A DNA stretch of 64,000 bases from CAVXHV01 sp963761445 (GCA_963761445.1 CAVXHV010000005.1:4526001-4590000), one strand, 5' to 3'; numbered from the stretch's first letter, positions 1 to 9,774 are shown. Program-made: numbers and translations. Notes: generated by a model from the letters alone, not told the origin.

Positions 1-148
1 CAACTGGCGCTCCTTCGGCGCATGCTCGCGGCCGATCCTGCATAGATCTTCCCGGCGGCAGCCGGCAGGCTTCAGATTCGAGGAGCCCGTTCACGGCCGA
101 CTGCTCGGTGAAGTGCCGGTACCGCTTCGGAAAGGTTGGTGTCTCGGC

Positions 149-2644
149 TCAGCGATCACCGCGCGTGTGCCATTCTTCCGCGCTGAGGGCCCTCGGCACG
201 TCGGTGGAGTCAAGGCGCCGATTGGTCATCCGCTCGACCCTGCCGCGGACCGCGGCGAAGTCACCCGACCATGGCTCAGGGACGGCCCAGCGGCGGACGA
301 TCGTGCAAGTGTCGCTGGCGCCGGACCACGTGACCGCAGACCGGCTGTCGGGCGTGAAGGCGACGCGATCGACGCGACGCCCCGAATGCTCCAGTGGCGG
401 CCCGACGGGCCGGCCTGTGCCGGCGTGCCAGAACCGCGCAGTCCCATCCGTCGAGCCCGTCAGGAGCACGTCTCCATTAGCCGAAAACGCCAGAGCCACC
501 ACCGCGGCGGAGTGGGGAAGTCTCGGGCTTATGGGTCGAGCGGAATGGGCATCGATCAACTGGGCGTAGTGGTCGTCGCCGCCGATAGCCAGCAGACGGC
601 CGTCGGGGCTGAACAGCGCAGCCGAGTCGCGGCTCAAGAATACGGATGCCCCTGCCGTTTGCAGGAGCCTGAAAGGGCCGCCGAGCGGGCGGCAGGAAGG
701 GATTTCCCAGAGCCGCATATCTTGATGATAGCCGGTCAACAGAACTGACCCGTCCGCCGAGAATTTCGACGGCATTGCCTGGTCGATCACGGTCCCGATT
801 GGGCGGCAAGACGGGAGGTCCCACACCCTTGTGACCCAGCGGGAATTAGCGGCCGTTTGACCTGGGATCTTGTGGCAGGTGGCAACCCGGCTGCCGCTCG
901 GGCTGAAGACCACGCTTGTGATCGGGCCATCCGAAGCGGTCGATTCGCCCGCGGCTCGCCCTGTCGTGGTGTCCCAGAGCTGGAACGAATCGGGTTCGTA
1001 AACGGCGGCATCCGGGGAAGCGATCGACAGCGTGAGCAGCCACCGCCCATCTGGGCTAAAGCTGGCATCGGAAAAGCGACCACGTGTGCGACCCGGAATT
1101 GGACCGAGCACCGCGTCTGGCCGGAGCGTCGCGCCATCGAGGATCTCGGTCGGATGCATCGCGCACAACAAGAGCCGGCCGCCATCGGGGCTGAATGAGA
1201 ACCGGAGCGGTATCTCACCCCTCGCGGAGAGTGTCTCGCCGATGGAGACCTTTGGACCGAGTGGCTCGGCAGTCACCGAATCCCAAGTCTGCAGCTCCGT
1301 GTCCAGGATCCGGCGCATGGTCGGGATTCCAGCCTGGGGGGCGGGCTTGCTGCGTACCCAGCAGATCGCCATGCGGCGGCCATCGGCGCTGAACACGACT
1401 GCAGGCGGGATTTCGCGGGTATTACCCGGTGGAGGGATTGGCAGCGGGCCTCCGATCGGGCGGCCCGTCGGCCCATCGAGCAAGCGATAGGTTTCGTCGC
1501 GTGCCCCGACCAGGACGCGTTGGCCGTCGTCACTAGTCCAGGATCGCGCCACGTCAGCCATCCCGGGCTCGGGGACAGGTCGGCCGAGCGCCTGGCCCGG
1601 AGCCCGGCGCCACCGCCGTGCTGTGCCATCGGAGGTCAAGAGCGTCCGGCCGTCCGGCGCGAAGGCCATTTGAAGGACCGTTCGGGCATGCCAGAGCACC
1701 GCGCGATCCTGCTCAATGGCGAAAGATTTCCCTCCGTCCAGCCGCATCAGCCGCGCGGTGTGGTCGGCCAGTCCCAAGAGGGCCCACGGAGCTGGGCTGG
1801 TTCCGTCAACGGAAACGGAAAATGCTGTGAACGGCCGTTTACCGCCGACTTGGAGCGTGCTTCCCGCCGCAGTGCGGCAAATCCGCGCGATCTTCTTGTC
1901 CGAAAGCGAGACCAGAAAGTCGGTCTCGCCGAGGGAAGCCATAGACGTGACACCCTTTTCGGCTTCGACCGGCGGCGCGAATTGTGTCGACGCGACATCC
2001 CAGAGCCACACACGACCGCCAGACAAGCCATGCGCAGCCACGGCCAGGGTTTTGCCAGCGCCATCGAAAGCCAAAGCCGTGATGTCATCTGGTCCGGGCG
2101 CCGGGAAGATTAATGTGGTTTTGCCTTCAGGACGAGGGAGCTCGATGGCAACCTTGCGGCGCGTAGCGAGGTTCCAGATGTGGCAGGCGAAGCTGGGCAG
2201 GGTCGACGGCTTCGAGTTGGGTGGCAGCCCCGCCGCGAGCGCGAGATGTCGGCCATCGGGTGCCAGAGCCAGTACCCACGGAAAGCCGAGATGATCGAGC
2301 GGCTCGCCACGGGCCACGCCAGTCTCGGCGTCCCAGACTCGTGCCGTGCCATCCCGGGCAGCAGTCACGAGCGTGTGACAGTCCGAGCTGAACGCCGCGT
2401 GGGACACCCAGCCGCGGTGCTCAAGCGGTGGGCCGATCGGGCGTCCCTCAGCCAGATTCCAAATCCGCGCCGTCTGGCCCTGACTGCGCAGCACGCGGCG
2501 GCCGTCGGGGCAGAAAGCGATGTCGTACGACTTGTCTCCCGGCGGAAGCGCCAGCTCAAGTCGCGGTGAGCTCCCGGCTCCAGGCGTCAAGGTTGAGGCG
2601 GAACAGTTGCTGAAACGATTTCTCTGGGGCAATCTCCAGGCCAC
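149..2644 (-). CDS. WD40-repeat C-terminal part of a Ser/Thr kinase-WD40 protein
   Basis: About 830 residues of WD40 beta-propeller blades. Blade motifs such as FSPDGRRL, FSADGRRM and TARIWNL, with R(P/A)xGxP(L/I) connecting turns, repeat roughly every 40-60 residues. In planctomycetes this arrangement normally follows a membrane-anchored kinase in the same polypeptide, and the kinase lies immediately upstream on the same strand (2723-4099). The GTG start at 2644 is probably an artefact: the expected helical linker (GMLWLARGLEIAPE, then LFRLNLDAWSRELT) is readable between about 2722 and 2572 in another frame. Gene context and family architecture suggest a sensor or scaffold propeller on a membrane kinase. 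The protein ends abruptly after AEEWHTRGDR and may lack C-terminal residues; bases 1-148 hold nothing I can assign. Confidence 0.8.
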   Translation of the reverse strand: MAWRLPQRNRFSNCSASTLTPGAGSSPRLELALPPGDKSYDIAFCPDGRRVLRSQGQTARIWNLAEGRPIGPPLEHRGWVSHAAFSSDCHTLVTAARDGTARVWDAETGVARGEPLDHLGFPWVLALAPDGRHLALAAGLPPNSKPSTLPSFACHIWNLATRRKVAIELPRPEGKTTLIFPAPGPDDITALAFDGAGKTLAVAAHGLSGGRVWLWDVASTQFAPPVEAEKGVTSMASLGETDFLVSLSDKKIARICRTAAGSTLQVGGKRPFTAFSVSVDGTSPAPWALLGLADHTARLMRLDGGKSFAIEQDRAVLWHARTVLQMAFAPDGRTLLTSDGTARRWRRAPGQALGRPVPEPGMADVARSWTSDDGQRVLVGARDETYRLLDGPTGRPIGGPLPIPPPGNTREIPPAVVFSADGRRMAICWVRSKPAPQAGIPTMRRILDTELQTWDSVTAEPLGPKVSIGETLSARGEIPLRFSFSPDGGRLLLCAMHPTEILDGATLRPDAVLGPIPGRTRGRFSDASFSPDGRWLLTLSIASPDAAVYEPDSFQLWDTTTGRAAGESTASDGPITSVVFSPSGSRVATCHKIPGQTAANSRWVTRVWDLPSCRPIGTVIDQAMPSKFSADGSVLLTGYHQDMRLWEIPSCRPLGGPFRLLQTAGASVFLSRDSAALFSPDGRLLAIGGDDHYAQLIDAHSARPISPRLPHSAAVVALAFSANGDVLLTGSTDGTARFWHAGTGRPVGPPLEHSGRRVDRVAFTPDSRSAVTWSGASDTCTIVRRWAVPEPWSGDFAAVRGRVERMTNRRLDSTDVPRALSAEEWHTRGDR

Positions 2645-2722
2645 GCGCTAGCCAGAGCATTCCGTCGTTGGAGTCGTCCCGCATTCCGCGATCGACCGCT
2701 CGGTCGAACACCAGGCCGGTTG

Positions 2723-4099
2723 CTAACCGGGCGTCTCACGCTGGGCCGTGACTGCGGCGCGCCACAGAAAGGTGATACCGGTGACGCCGATGAGTGACAC
2801 CAATGCGACCGTGGCGATCAGGCCCGCGATCGCCGGCCGCCGCCGCGCCCATTTCAGCACGCGCTCCTGGGCCGAGATTGGCCGCGCCACGATCGGCTCG
2901 CCGGCCAGGAACCGCCCCAGCTCTTCGGCAAAGCCCCGAGCCGACGCATACCGTCGCGCAGGGTCTTTCTCCAGGCATTTCATGCAGATCGTCTCGAGAT
3001 CGCGCGAGATCGCTCGATTGAGCCGCCGTGGGGATACCGGCTCGTCACTGATCACCTGGATCACGGTGTCCATCGCGGTGGCGGCCTGGAATGGCGGCCG
3101 GCCGGTGACCACTGCATAGAGCGTCCCTCCCAGGGAGTACACGTCCGCGGCCGGCCCGACCTCGCCCCGCTTGCCGCCGGCCTGCTCCGGCGGCATGTAG
3201 CTGGGAGTCCCCATGATCTGACCCGAGCCGGTCAGGCCGCTATCGCCCTGGACCTTTTTGGCCAGCCCGAAGTCGGTGACCCGCGGGCTGCCGCCGGCAT
3301 CGAGCAAGATATTGGCCGGCTTGAGATCACGGTGGATCACGCCGCGCTGGTGCGCATAGGCGATGGCCTCGGCGACCTTGCGGATGAGCTCAGCAGCTTC
3401 GCGCGTCGGCAGCGGTCCCTCGCTCATCCGCTGAGAGAGGCTCTGTCCGTCGACAAAGCCCATCGAAAAATAATGCTGCCGTTCGTGCTGGCCGACCTCG
3501 TAGATCGGCACGATCCCCGGATGGTCGAGGTTCGCCGCCGCCTCGGCTTCGGCGTAGAATCGCCTGACTTCGGTGTCGTTGGCGAGCTGCCCCGCGAGGA
3601 TCATCTTGAGCGCGACCTTGCGGTTGAGGCTGACCTGCCGCGCCTCGAAAACCACGCCCATTCCGCCGCGAGCGATTTCGCGGATGATCTCATAGTCGCC
3701 GAAATAGCGGACGTGGGAAGGTGTCCCGGTTTCGGATGAGGCTGGCCCGGATGATCCGAGGTCGACCGTGGCATCCACTCGAGGCGGCAACGTCGCCATA
3801 TCGTGGACGGACGAGGACGCCTCGCCAGGCTTCGGCTGGGTTGGGAGGAAGCCGGGTGCAATTGTCGGGGCGTCGGCGATACCGGATTGTCCTGCCGCTT
3901 GCTGGAGCTCGGACTGCAGTGCTTCCAGCTCGGCTGCCAATGAGGCCCGGGCGGCTCCGTTGAACTCCCCGAAATACTCCTCGATGCGCGGATGGTGCCC
4001 CGCTCGCCAATCGGCCTCGAAGCGCCGGCAGACTTCATCAATACGGCGAGCCAGGTCGATGTCCAATCTGGCCAAGCTGTCCTTGGCTGGGTCACCCAC
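2723..4099 (-). CDS. Membrane-anchored Ser/Thr protein kinase (kinase half of kinase-WD40)
   Basis: Hanks-type kinase. An N-terminal helical region of about 130 residues precedes the catalytic domain (about 140-400). Visible motifs are the Gly-rich loop IARGGMGVVFEA, VALKMI lysine, catalytic VIHRDLKPANILL, DFG in VTDFGLAKK, and activation segment MGTPSYMPPEQA. A transmembrane helix (AGLIATVALVSLIGVTGITF) follows, and the frame stops right after it with RETPG. The natural protein should continue into a helical linker and the WD40 part at 149-2644; both are present downstream but in other frames, so at least two single-base shifts separate them. The start is a GTG at 4099 giving MGDPAKDSLARLD; no nearby ATG competes. 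Presumably it phosphorylates Ser/Thr targets at the inner membrane; the substrate is unknown. Confidence 0.88.
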   Translation of the reverse strand: MGDPAKDSLARLDIDLARRIDEVCRRFEADWRAGHHPRIEEYFGEFNGAARASLAAELEALQSELQQAAGQSGIADAPTIAPGFLPTQPKPGEASSSVHDMATLPPRVDATVDLGSSGPASSETGTPSHVRYFGDYEIIREIARGGMGVVFEARQVSLNRKVALKMILAGQLANDTEVRRFYAEAEAAANLDHPGIVPIYEVGQHERQHYFSMGFVDGQSLSQRMSEGPLPTREAAELIRKVAEAIAYAHQRGVIHRDLKPANILLDAGGSPRVTDFGLAKKVQGDSGLTGSGQIMGTPSYMPPEQAGGKRGEVGPAADVYSLGGTLYAVVTGRPPFQAATAMDTVIQVISDEPVSPRRLNRAISRDLETICMKCLEKDPARRYASARGFAEELGRFLAGEPIVARPISAQERVLKWARRRPAIAGLIATVALVSLIGVTGITFLWRAAVTAQRETPG

Positions 4100-4544
4100 T
4101 TAATTGAGTCCTCAGGACCGGGGTCCATCGGCTTGATAGAGACGCGAACCACGCGTTCGGGCCGATCGACGACGATGCACTTCGAGGTAGATGTCCATCC
4201 CGCGTGCAATTGTGACATGCGTGTCGCGATTTGGGAACTCCCCCTGCGCCGGCGGTCGCAGACTCGTCGATTCTTACCTCCTGCATCGATCACGAACCGG
4301 CCGCTCGGCGCCCGTCAGGTTCGACTCTGCTCGCCGCGATTCCCCAGCGCACCGCGAGCGGCGCGACTCGGATCCGTCAGCCGGGCATGGCTCGCTGCCG
4401 GCCAACATCGTGCGGGGACTTTCGGGCCAACGCGACGGGTAAGCTCCAAAGTGCCGACCGCTGGATCTGAAATGCTTGACGTGCCGCGACGGAATGGCGT
4501 TTTAAACGCACGCAGCGCAACCACCCGACGATAGGGTGTGCGCC
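4100..4544. other. Intergenic region upstream of kinase-WD40
   Basis: I see no convincing gene. The region would contain the promoter of the minus-strand kinase, but no clear box stands out. Short open frames here have no family resemblance or ribosome site. Confidence 0.4.
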
Positions 4545-4682
4545 TGGTAACCACCCAGGCGCTCGCGCAAATGAAAAGCCCGCAGAATCAAGCGAGAATT
4601 CCACTCTCCACCAATTGTATGTTCAACTCTGAGCGTAAACTAACAGAAGCCGCTGGAAGACGTAAGTTGAACGTCTGCTATG
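4545..4682. repeat. Hairpin repeat leading into the tRNA-like element, copy 1
   Basis: It begins with the inverted repeat GCGCCTGG-TAACCAC-CCAGGCGC, followed by a conserved AAAAGCCCGCAGAATC tail, a TTGTATGTTCAAC block and a GTTGAACGTCTGC block, and then the tRNA-like element. Related copies occur at about 9364, 16733 and 35697. The hairpin has the shape of a tRNA anticodon arm but no full tRNA can be folded from it. Confidence 0.55.
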
Positions 4683-4950
4683 TGTTAAGTGGAGACGACC
4701 GGGATCGAACCGGCAACCTCCTGGTTGCAAACCAGGCGGTTTGCGGCGAAGAAAAACTATGTAACTGATTGTCGAAAAGCTGTTTGTGATCCGCGCTCAT
4801 GATGCAGGCGTTTTTCGGGAATTATCAGGATTTTGCCGGGATTATCGCGATTTAGCGCCAATTCTCTGCCACGGCAGAGCTTTATGAGTTGATGGGTTTG
4901 AGATCGCTGCGGTGTGCCGGGCATCGCTGAGCGTGGCGGGGGCCGGACCG
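4683..4950. repeat. 268-bp direct repeat carrying a tRNA-Ala-like 3' half, copy 1
   Basis: Bases 4690-4738 read on the minus strand as the anticodon arm (loop TTTGCAA, anticodon TGC), variable region, T arm and 3' acceptor strand of a tRNA-Ala. The 5' half is replaced by unrelated sequence. The same 268 bases recur almost unchanged at 9507-9774, and the right boundary is sharp in both copies. The tRNA-like start and precise ends suggest an integration-site product, but no integrase is visible. Confidence 0.75.
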
Positions 4951-5199
4951 GTTAGCCCGGATGGCCGGCGACTGGCCGTGGCCGCCCAAGACGACCGCGT
5001 CCGCCTGTACGACGCCCTGCGGGGCCACGAGCTGCTGCAATTGCGCTGTCTGGGAGATCCCTCGCACGGCACCTATGGATTCACCGCTCGGGTTCTCTTT
5101 AGCCCCGATGGCCACCGCATTGCCGCGAACGGCTGGGATGGCAAGGACACGATCTGGACCGCGTCTCCGGGCGGGCCCAACTCTCGAGGGCAACAGTAA
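4951..5199 (+). pseudogene. WD40-repeat gene fragment
   Basis: The frame abutting the repeat reads SPDGRRLAVAAQDDRVRLYD, then LFSPDGHRIAANGWDGK: two WD40 blades without a start codon, kinase part or proper end. It begins exactly where the 268-bp repeat stops, so it is probably a gene truncated by that element or a rearrangement. A second WD40 scrap (NTARIWDF) occurs near 9190, on the far side of the LEPR/PKD gene, and may come from the same ancestor. Confidence 0.6.
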
Positions 5200-5444
5200 C
5201 GTGATGCCGGCTGCGGTCGGTGCCCGGAGGAGTCCGGCTGCGGCGGTTCCGCTCTCGAAGATACACCACTTCAACGTTTTTGGGCGTCATGCCGACCTCG
5301 GGTGAACCCCTTTTCCTGTCTCGTACAGCGAATCGGCGGGCAAAGGATTTCTGCCGCGCGTCAGGTCTGACGGTCTCGGGCCGTAGAGACGCTATGCGCC
5401 ATCCGGCGTCATCCGGGTAAGGAGCCCGTGGACCACCTTCAATT

Positions 5445-7028
5445 GTGGCTTACATCCCGAAAGAGGCATGTCATGACTGCCGCTATTCGTCACCGATACA
5501 TTGGACTCTCCCGCAGCCGCGGGTTGGCCCCGGCGCCCGGCGCCGCACCGTGCTGCCTTGCTTTGAAGCCCTTGAGCCCCGGCTGGCCCTCTCCGTGATG
5601 GCGGCCGCCCAGCAGGATGCGCGGGTGATCCAGGTCGGCGCGTCCGGCAGCGCTCAGGTGGACCAGCTCCTGGTCGGGTCGTTCGCGCTTAAGCCGCTGG
5701 CGTCCCAAGCGGGGAAAGACACGGCCGGCGTGATCGTCAACGCGGCCGACCTCCGCAGCCCTGGGGTCCTGCGTCTTCTGGAGCGCGACTACCAGGCCGG
5801 CGACGCGGTGGCCCTGGTCAACACCACCGCGGCCGCCGCCAGCTCCCTCGCAAGCAAGCTCGGCTTGCCGCCGGTGGGCGACTTCCCCTCGGGCGTCAGC
5901 CGGGCCGCCCTGGTCGCTTTCCGGAAGGTCGACGAGGGCGCCCAGGCTCTCGGCAGCACCTCCGTCCTGCTGCCCGAGGTCAAAGTCCCGACCACGCCGG
6001 GCGAGCAGGCGGCGGGCAAGAAGGCTGTCATCCAGGGCGACCGCGCGTACCTGGACGGAATCTTCACGGCCACCCCGGCGATTGCTGCCCCGCCACAGCT
6101 CGCCGACTCTCCGCCCAATCTCGCTGACCTCGCGACCGCGTACACGAGTTCGATCCGCTCTTCGTATGACAACGGCGAGGCAGACCAGATCATCGACACG
6201 GTTTACGCCGCCCGATCGTTCACGAACCAGGAAGACCTGTACTTTGTCGACCAGGAGATCGATGTCTCTGGCGAGTCCAAAGCTGTTAACGTGATTGGTG
6301 GCGGTGGTCAACCCGTGAGTCTCGGTCCGTCCAGCCAATGGTTAACCCAGGTGCCCGAAATACGCCAGCCGAGCCCGCAGTCGAACCCGGCGACGACTTC
6401 GATCGAGACCGGCACGGATACCCACGTCGGCGGCTCCATCGGCTGGAGCCAGACGGAGGGCTTGAACGCGGAGGTCAGCGGGGGAGCGACCTTCATCAAC
6501 ACCACCACGACCGAGGTCCCGCCGATCAAGATCACATACGCTGGGATCGTGGATTCAGGCATTCCCCTCTGGCAATTCGAAGCCACAAACCAAGCGTTCG
6601 GGTCGGCCACCTTCTACGATTCGTGGATCTGGGTGGTGCCGTTCGCGGCCTACGGGCCGAATCAGACCAACTTCGACTTCATAGGTGAAGGCGGCGGTTC
6701 ACAGACTACCACAGCCCTTGGGGTTGTCCCGCTCCCCTTCGGCCGCACCTTCCAGCTCAGCAACCCCGAAGTGAGCAACGTCAGCGCCGTCGAGCGTCAA
6801 GCCGGGCCACATCTTCACGATCGAAGGCACGGCGTTCTACCCCTGGCTCGTCCAGAGCGTGTTGATCGGGGGGCAGCCGGTGAGCCCGGAAAGCTACACG
6901 GTGCGCAGCGACACCGAGATTCAGGTCGACGCGCCGAACATGCCGGGCAACGCACTGCCAGTGGTCGTCAAGACGGCTCAGGGATTCTCCAACACCAACG
7001 TTACGATCAACATCCAGGGCACCCCTGA
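5445..7028 (+). CDS. LEPR-motif surface protein, N-terminal part
   Basis: The N-terminus is basic and carries the LEPR-type planctomycete sorting motif FEALEPRLALS near residue 45. A large extracellular region of unknown fold follows (for example WSQTEGLNAEVSGGATF). In this frame family-like sequence ends near NPEVSNV (about 6780); the tail to 7028 is out of frame. The next frame continues SVKPGHIFTIEGTAF, so this gene and the PKD part at 6859-8535 were one. The formal start is GTG 5445. An ATG at 5473 has a good AAAGAGG ribosome site but is in another frame, so the start is uncertain and a further indel is possible. It is likely exported and exposed on the cell surface. Confidence 0.72.
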   Translation: MAYIPKEACHDCRYSSPIHWTLPQPRVGPGARRRTVLPCFEALEPRLALSVMAAAQQDARVIQVGASGSAQVDQLLVGSFALKPLASQAGKDTAGVIVNAADLRSPGVLRLLERDYQAGDAVALVNTTAAAASSLASKLGLPPVGDFPSGVSRAALVAFRKVDEGAQALGSTSVLLPEVKVPTTPGEQAAGKKAVIQGDRAYLDGIFTATPAIAAPPQLADSPPNLADLATAYTSSIRSSYDNGEADQIIDTVYAARSFTNQEDLYFVDQEIDVSGESKAVNVIGGGGQPVSLGPSSQWLTQVPEIRQPSPQSNPATTSIETGTDTHVGGSIGWSQTEGLNAEVSGGATFINTTTTEVPPIKITYAGIVDSGIPLWQFEATNQAFGSATFYDSWIWVVPFAAYGPNQTNFDFIGEGGGSQTTTALGVVPLPFGRTFQLSNPEVSNVSAVERQAGPHLHDRRHGVLPLARPERVDRGAAGEPGKLHGAQRHRDSGRRAEHAGQRTASGRQDGSGILQHQRYDQHPGHP

Positions 7029-8535
7029 GCTGACGGTGCAGCCGCAGCCGATCACCGCCGTCGAGGGCCAGGAGATCGCCAAAGTTCCGGTGGCCAGTTT
7101 CACCGACTCCGACCCCGATGCGACAGCCAAAGACCTCACCGCCACCATCACGTGGGGCGACGGCCGTACATCGACCGGCACGATCACCCCCGTCGGCAAG
7201 GGGACCTTCGACGTCTTGGGCACGCACATCTACGCCCAGGCCGGCACGTACACCTTTGGCGTCCAGGTCACCGAAGGGGACGGCTCGGGCTCGAATACCG
7301 GCACCGCCGCCGTCGCTGGTCGGCTGCATGACGTGGTGGCGCAGCCGGTTGACGCCGTCGCCGGCCAGGCGATCGCCAACGTGCCGGTGGCCAGTTTCAC
7401 TGACTCCGACCCGCATGCGGCAACCAACGACTTGACTGCCACCATCACGTGGGGCGACGGCAACACATCGGCCGGCACGATCACCTCCGACGACAAGGGA
7501 ACCTTCGAAGTCCTCGGCACGCATACCTACGACACGGTCGGCAAGTACAACTTTAGCGTGCAGGTCAGTGTCCGCGGCGGCAACTCGCACACGGCTAAGG
7601 GCAGCGCCACCGTCTCCGGCCGGCTGCATGACGTGGTGGCGCAGCCGGTTGACGCCGTCGCCGGCCAGGCGATCGCCAACGTGCCCGTGGCCAGTTTCAG
7701 CGACTCCGACCTGCATGCGGCAACCAGCGGCTTCATTGCCACCATCACGTGGGGCGACGGCAACACATCGGCCGGCACGATCCGCTCCGAAGGCAAGGGG
7801 ACCTTCGAAGTCCTTGGCACCAATACCTACGCCGCGGCCGGCACGTACGGCTTTAGCGTCAAGGTGACTGGCCGCGGCGGCAGCTCGGTCACGGCTCAGG
7901 GCACCGCCACCGTCTCCGCCGCCGGCCGGCTCCAGGACTTGGTGGCGCAGTCGGTTGACGCCGTCGCCGGCCAGGCGATCGCCAACGTGCCGGTGGCCAG
8001 TTTCACCGACTCCGACCCCGGTGCGACAACCAGCGACTTTACCGCCACCATCACGTGGGGCGATGGCAACACATCGGTCGGAACAATCACCTCCGACGGC
8101 AAGGGTACCTTTGACGTCCTCGGCACGAATACCTATGCCACGGCCGGCACGTACAGCTTCAGCGTCCAGGTCACTGTCCGCGGCGGCAGCGCGGACACGG
8201 CTCAGGGCACTGCCACCGTCTCCGCCGCCGCCGGCGGGCTGCAGGACTTGGTGGCGCAGCGGGTTGACTCCGTCGCCGGCCAGGCGTTCACGAACGTGAC
8301 AGTGGCCACCTTCACCGATCCCGACGCGAGCCCTAGCGATTTCGCCGCCGCGATCAAGTGGGGTGACGGCATTACGACCTCAAGCACCACAGTTATCGCC
8401 GCCGGCCCGGGGACCTTCGACGTGCTGGGCACCCACACCTACGTCGCCGCCGGCAATTACACCTTCACGGTGCAGGTCAGCGTTAGCGGCGGCAGCTCGG
8501 CCACGGTCGACGGCACAGCTACCGTGACATCGTGA
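6859..8535 (+). CDS. IPT/PKD-repeat middle part of the LEPR surface protein
   Basis: Five tandem extracellular modules of about 90-100 residues follow a short IPT/TIG-like domain (VLIGGQPVSPESYTV). Each module repeats DAVAGQAIANVPVASFTDSD, then ATITWGDGNTSAGTI and TFDVLGTHTYAxAGTY, which is the PKD/Ig-like pattern (WGDG and the HxYxxxGxY strand). The real coding frame starts upstream near 6784, joined to the 5445 segment by a one-base shift. Modules 2-5 are very similar at the DNA level, pointing to recent tandem expansion. It stops at TGA 8533; C-terminal sequence resumes immediately in another frame. PKD modules usually act as spacers or adhesion domains. Confidence 0.8.
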   Translation: MLIGGQPVSPESYTVRSDTEIQVDAPNMPGNALPVVVKTAQGFSNTNVTINIQGTPELTVQPQPITAVEGQEIAKVPVASFTDSDPDATAKDLTATITWGDGRTSTGTITPVGKGTFDVLGTHIYAQAGTYTFGVQVTEGDGSGSNTGTAAVAGRLHDVVAQPVDAVAGQAIANVPVASFTDSDPHAATNDLTATITWGDGNTSAGTITSDDKGTFEVLGTHTYDTVGKYNFSVQVSVRGGNSHTAKGSATVSGRLHDVVAQPVDAVAGQAIANVPVASFSDSDLHAATSGFIATITWGDGNTSAGTIRSEGKGTFEVLGTNTYAAAGTYGFSVKVTGRGGSSVTAQGTATVSAAGRLQDLVAQSVDAVAGQAIANVPVASFTDSDPGATTSDFTATITWGDGNTSVGTITSDGKGTFDVLGTNTYATAGTYSFSVQVTVRGGSADTAQGTATVSAAAGGLQDLVAQRVDSVAGQAFTNVTVATFTDPDASPSDFAAAIKWGDGITTSSTTVIAAGPGTFDVLGTHTYVAAGNYTFTVQVSVSGGSSATVDGTATVTS

Positions 8536-8536
8536 C

Positions 8537-9022
8537 GCGCTCACCATCCGACAGACATACTCCGTTACCTTGAACCCGCCGGCGGGTACTTCGATCACGA
8601 TGCCAGCGGGCGTACAGCAATTCACCTTTACAAGCGCCACTCCCATTGCTGCGACGCTCCCGTACACCCAGACGGTCTACACAATCACCGACGGGTCTTC
8701 CAGTGCCCAGAACGGCGCGGTCATGTGGTACCATTCACTGACGGCCGAGAACCCCAGTAATGATGCCCCATTCCAGCTCATAGAGATGAGTTTCCGGGGC
8801 ACGTTCTACAATCCCAAGATTAACGTGGGAACGGGGTTCAACTACCTGATAGGCTTTGACACGAAGGACACGAATTACCTTAGCGCCAATGACTTCGACC
8901 TGGTGAATTATGACGTCTCGTATGTCGATGCCATCGGCTTGCCGGTCGCCCTGGAAGCGGACCAGGTTCCCGTTCCAAACACCTCGGGAGGGAAACAGGG
9001 ACGCAGCTTGTTATTGTCGTAG
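8537..9022 (+). CDS. C-terminal fragment of the LEPR/PKD surface protein
   Basis: Open frame beginning at once after the PKD stop (ALTIRQTYSVTLNPPAG) and running to 9022. It contains FRGTFYNPKINVGTGFNYL and NYDVSYVDAIGLPVALEAD, a pattern I recall from extracellular domains related to glucanase/thaumatin-like folds, although that assignment is weak. It ends with NTSGGKQGRSLLLS, where sequence quality changes, so the C-terminus is probably lost to a rearrangement. An ATG-like start (TTG 8570) is formal only; I infer it belongs to the same gene as 5445-8535. Confidence 0.55.
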   Translation, partial: ALTIRQTYSVTLNPPAGTSITMPAGVQQFTFTSATPIAATLPYTQTVYTITDGSSSAQNGAVMWYHSLTAENPSNDAPFQLIEMSFRGTFYNPKINVGTGFNYLIGFDTKDTNYLSANDFDLVNYDVSYVDAIGLPVALEADQVPVPNTSGGKQGRSLLLS

Positions 9023-9129
9023 TCGCGCAGCCGACCGCTCTGCCGCCGCCGATATTGGCATCCGGGCCGCCGCCGACTATCTCGAGACCGGCCAGGGCAG
9101 ACGCGGCCGGTTGCGGCCCCGGAATTGCA

Positions 9130-9239
9130 TTGGCGCCGCCCGGCTGGCCGCAACCACGACGGATCGTACCGGCGCCGATAACACGGCCCGCATCTGGGAC
9201 TTCGCCGCGCCGACCGAGGAAGTCATTCGGGATCGCTGA
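9130..9239 (+). pseudogene. WD40 fragment
   Basis: A short frame reads GADNTARIWDFAAPTEEVIR and then stops. NTARIWD is a typical WD40 terminal strand. No start and no neighbouring blades are present. It probably belongs with the fragment at 4951-5199. Confidence 0.4.
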
Positions 9240-9359
9240 GCGCTTGCGCGTGAAGCTGCCCATCCCAGGCTCACTCGCGCATCCGCGTCGGAGGGTAACC
9301 TCGGCGACGCAAGAAGATCGCAATTCCAAGAGCTGTAGGTATGCCGATTTGGACATCGG

Positions 9360-9506
9360 GAGAGCGCCTGGTACTCACGCAGGCGCTCGCTCAAACTAAA
9401 AACCCCCAAAATCCTGGGGCAACTTTACACATCTTTTGATTGTATGTTCAACACCAAGCAGAAAACTAGAGCACAAATACATGACGGAACTCGAACGTCC
9501 GCTTGA
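9360..9506. repeat. Hairpin repeat leading into the tRNA-like element, copy 2
   Basis: GCGCCTGGTACTCACGCAGGCGC hairpin (stem less perfect than copy 1), then AAAAAC/CCCAAAATC tail and the shared TTGTATGTTCAAC block. It is diverged from copy 1 but in the same order, and it leads directly into the 268-bp repeat. Confidence 0.5.
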
Positions 9507-9774
9507 TGTTAAGTGGAGACGACCGGGATCGAAGCGGCAACCTCCTGGTTGCAAACCAGGCGGTTTGCGGCGAAGAAAAACTATGTAACGTATTGTCGAA
9601 AAGCTGTTTGTGATCCGCGCTCATGATGCAGGCGTATTTCGGGAATTATCAGGATTTTGCCGGGATTATCGCGATTTAGCGCCAATTCTCTGCCACGGCA
9701 GAGCTTTATGAGTTGATGGGTTTGAGATCGCTGCGGTGTGCCGGGCATCGCTGAGCGTGGCGGGGGCCGGACCG
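9507..9774. repeat. 268-bp direct repeat with tRNA-Ala-like 3' half, copy 2
   Basis: Near-identical to 4683-4950, with a handful of substitutions; one hits the T loop (GAAC to GAAG). The copies are in direct orientation and flank 4.6 kb that contains WD40 scraps and the LEPR/PKD gene. From 9775 to 10017 I see only a presumed promoter region for the next gene. Confidence 0.75.

Noticed and set aside
4538..4768. Open frames reading DRDRTGNLLVANQA at 4.6 and 16.7 kb
   Set aside because: They are antisense translations of tRNA-like sequence, a known database artefact; no start site or family.
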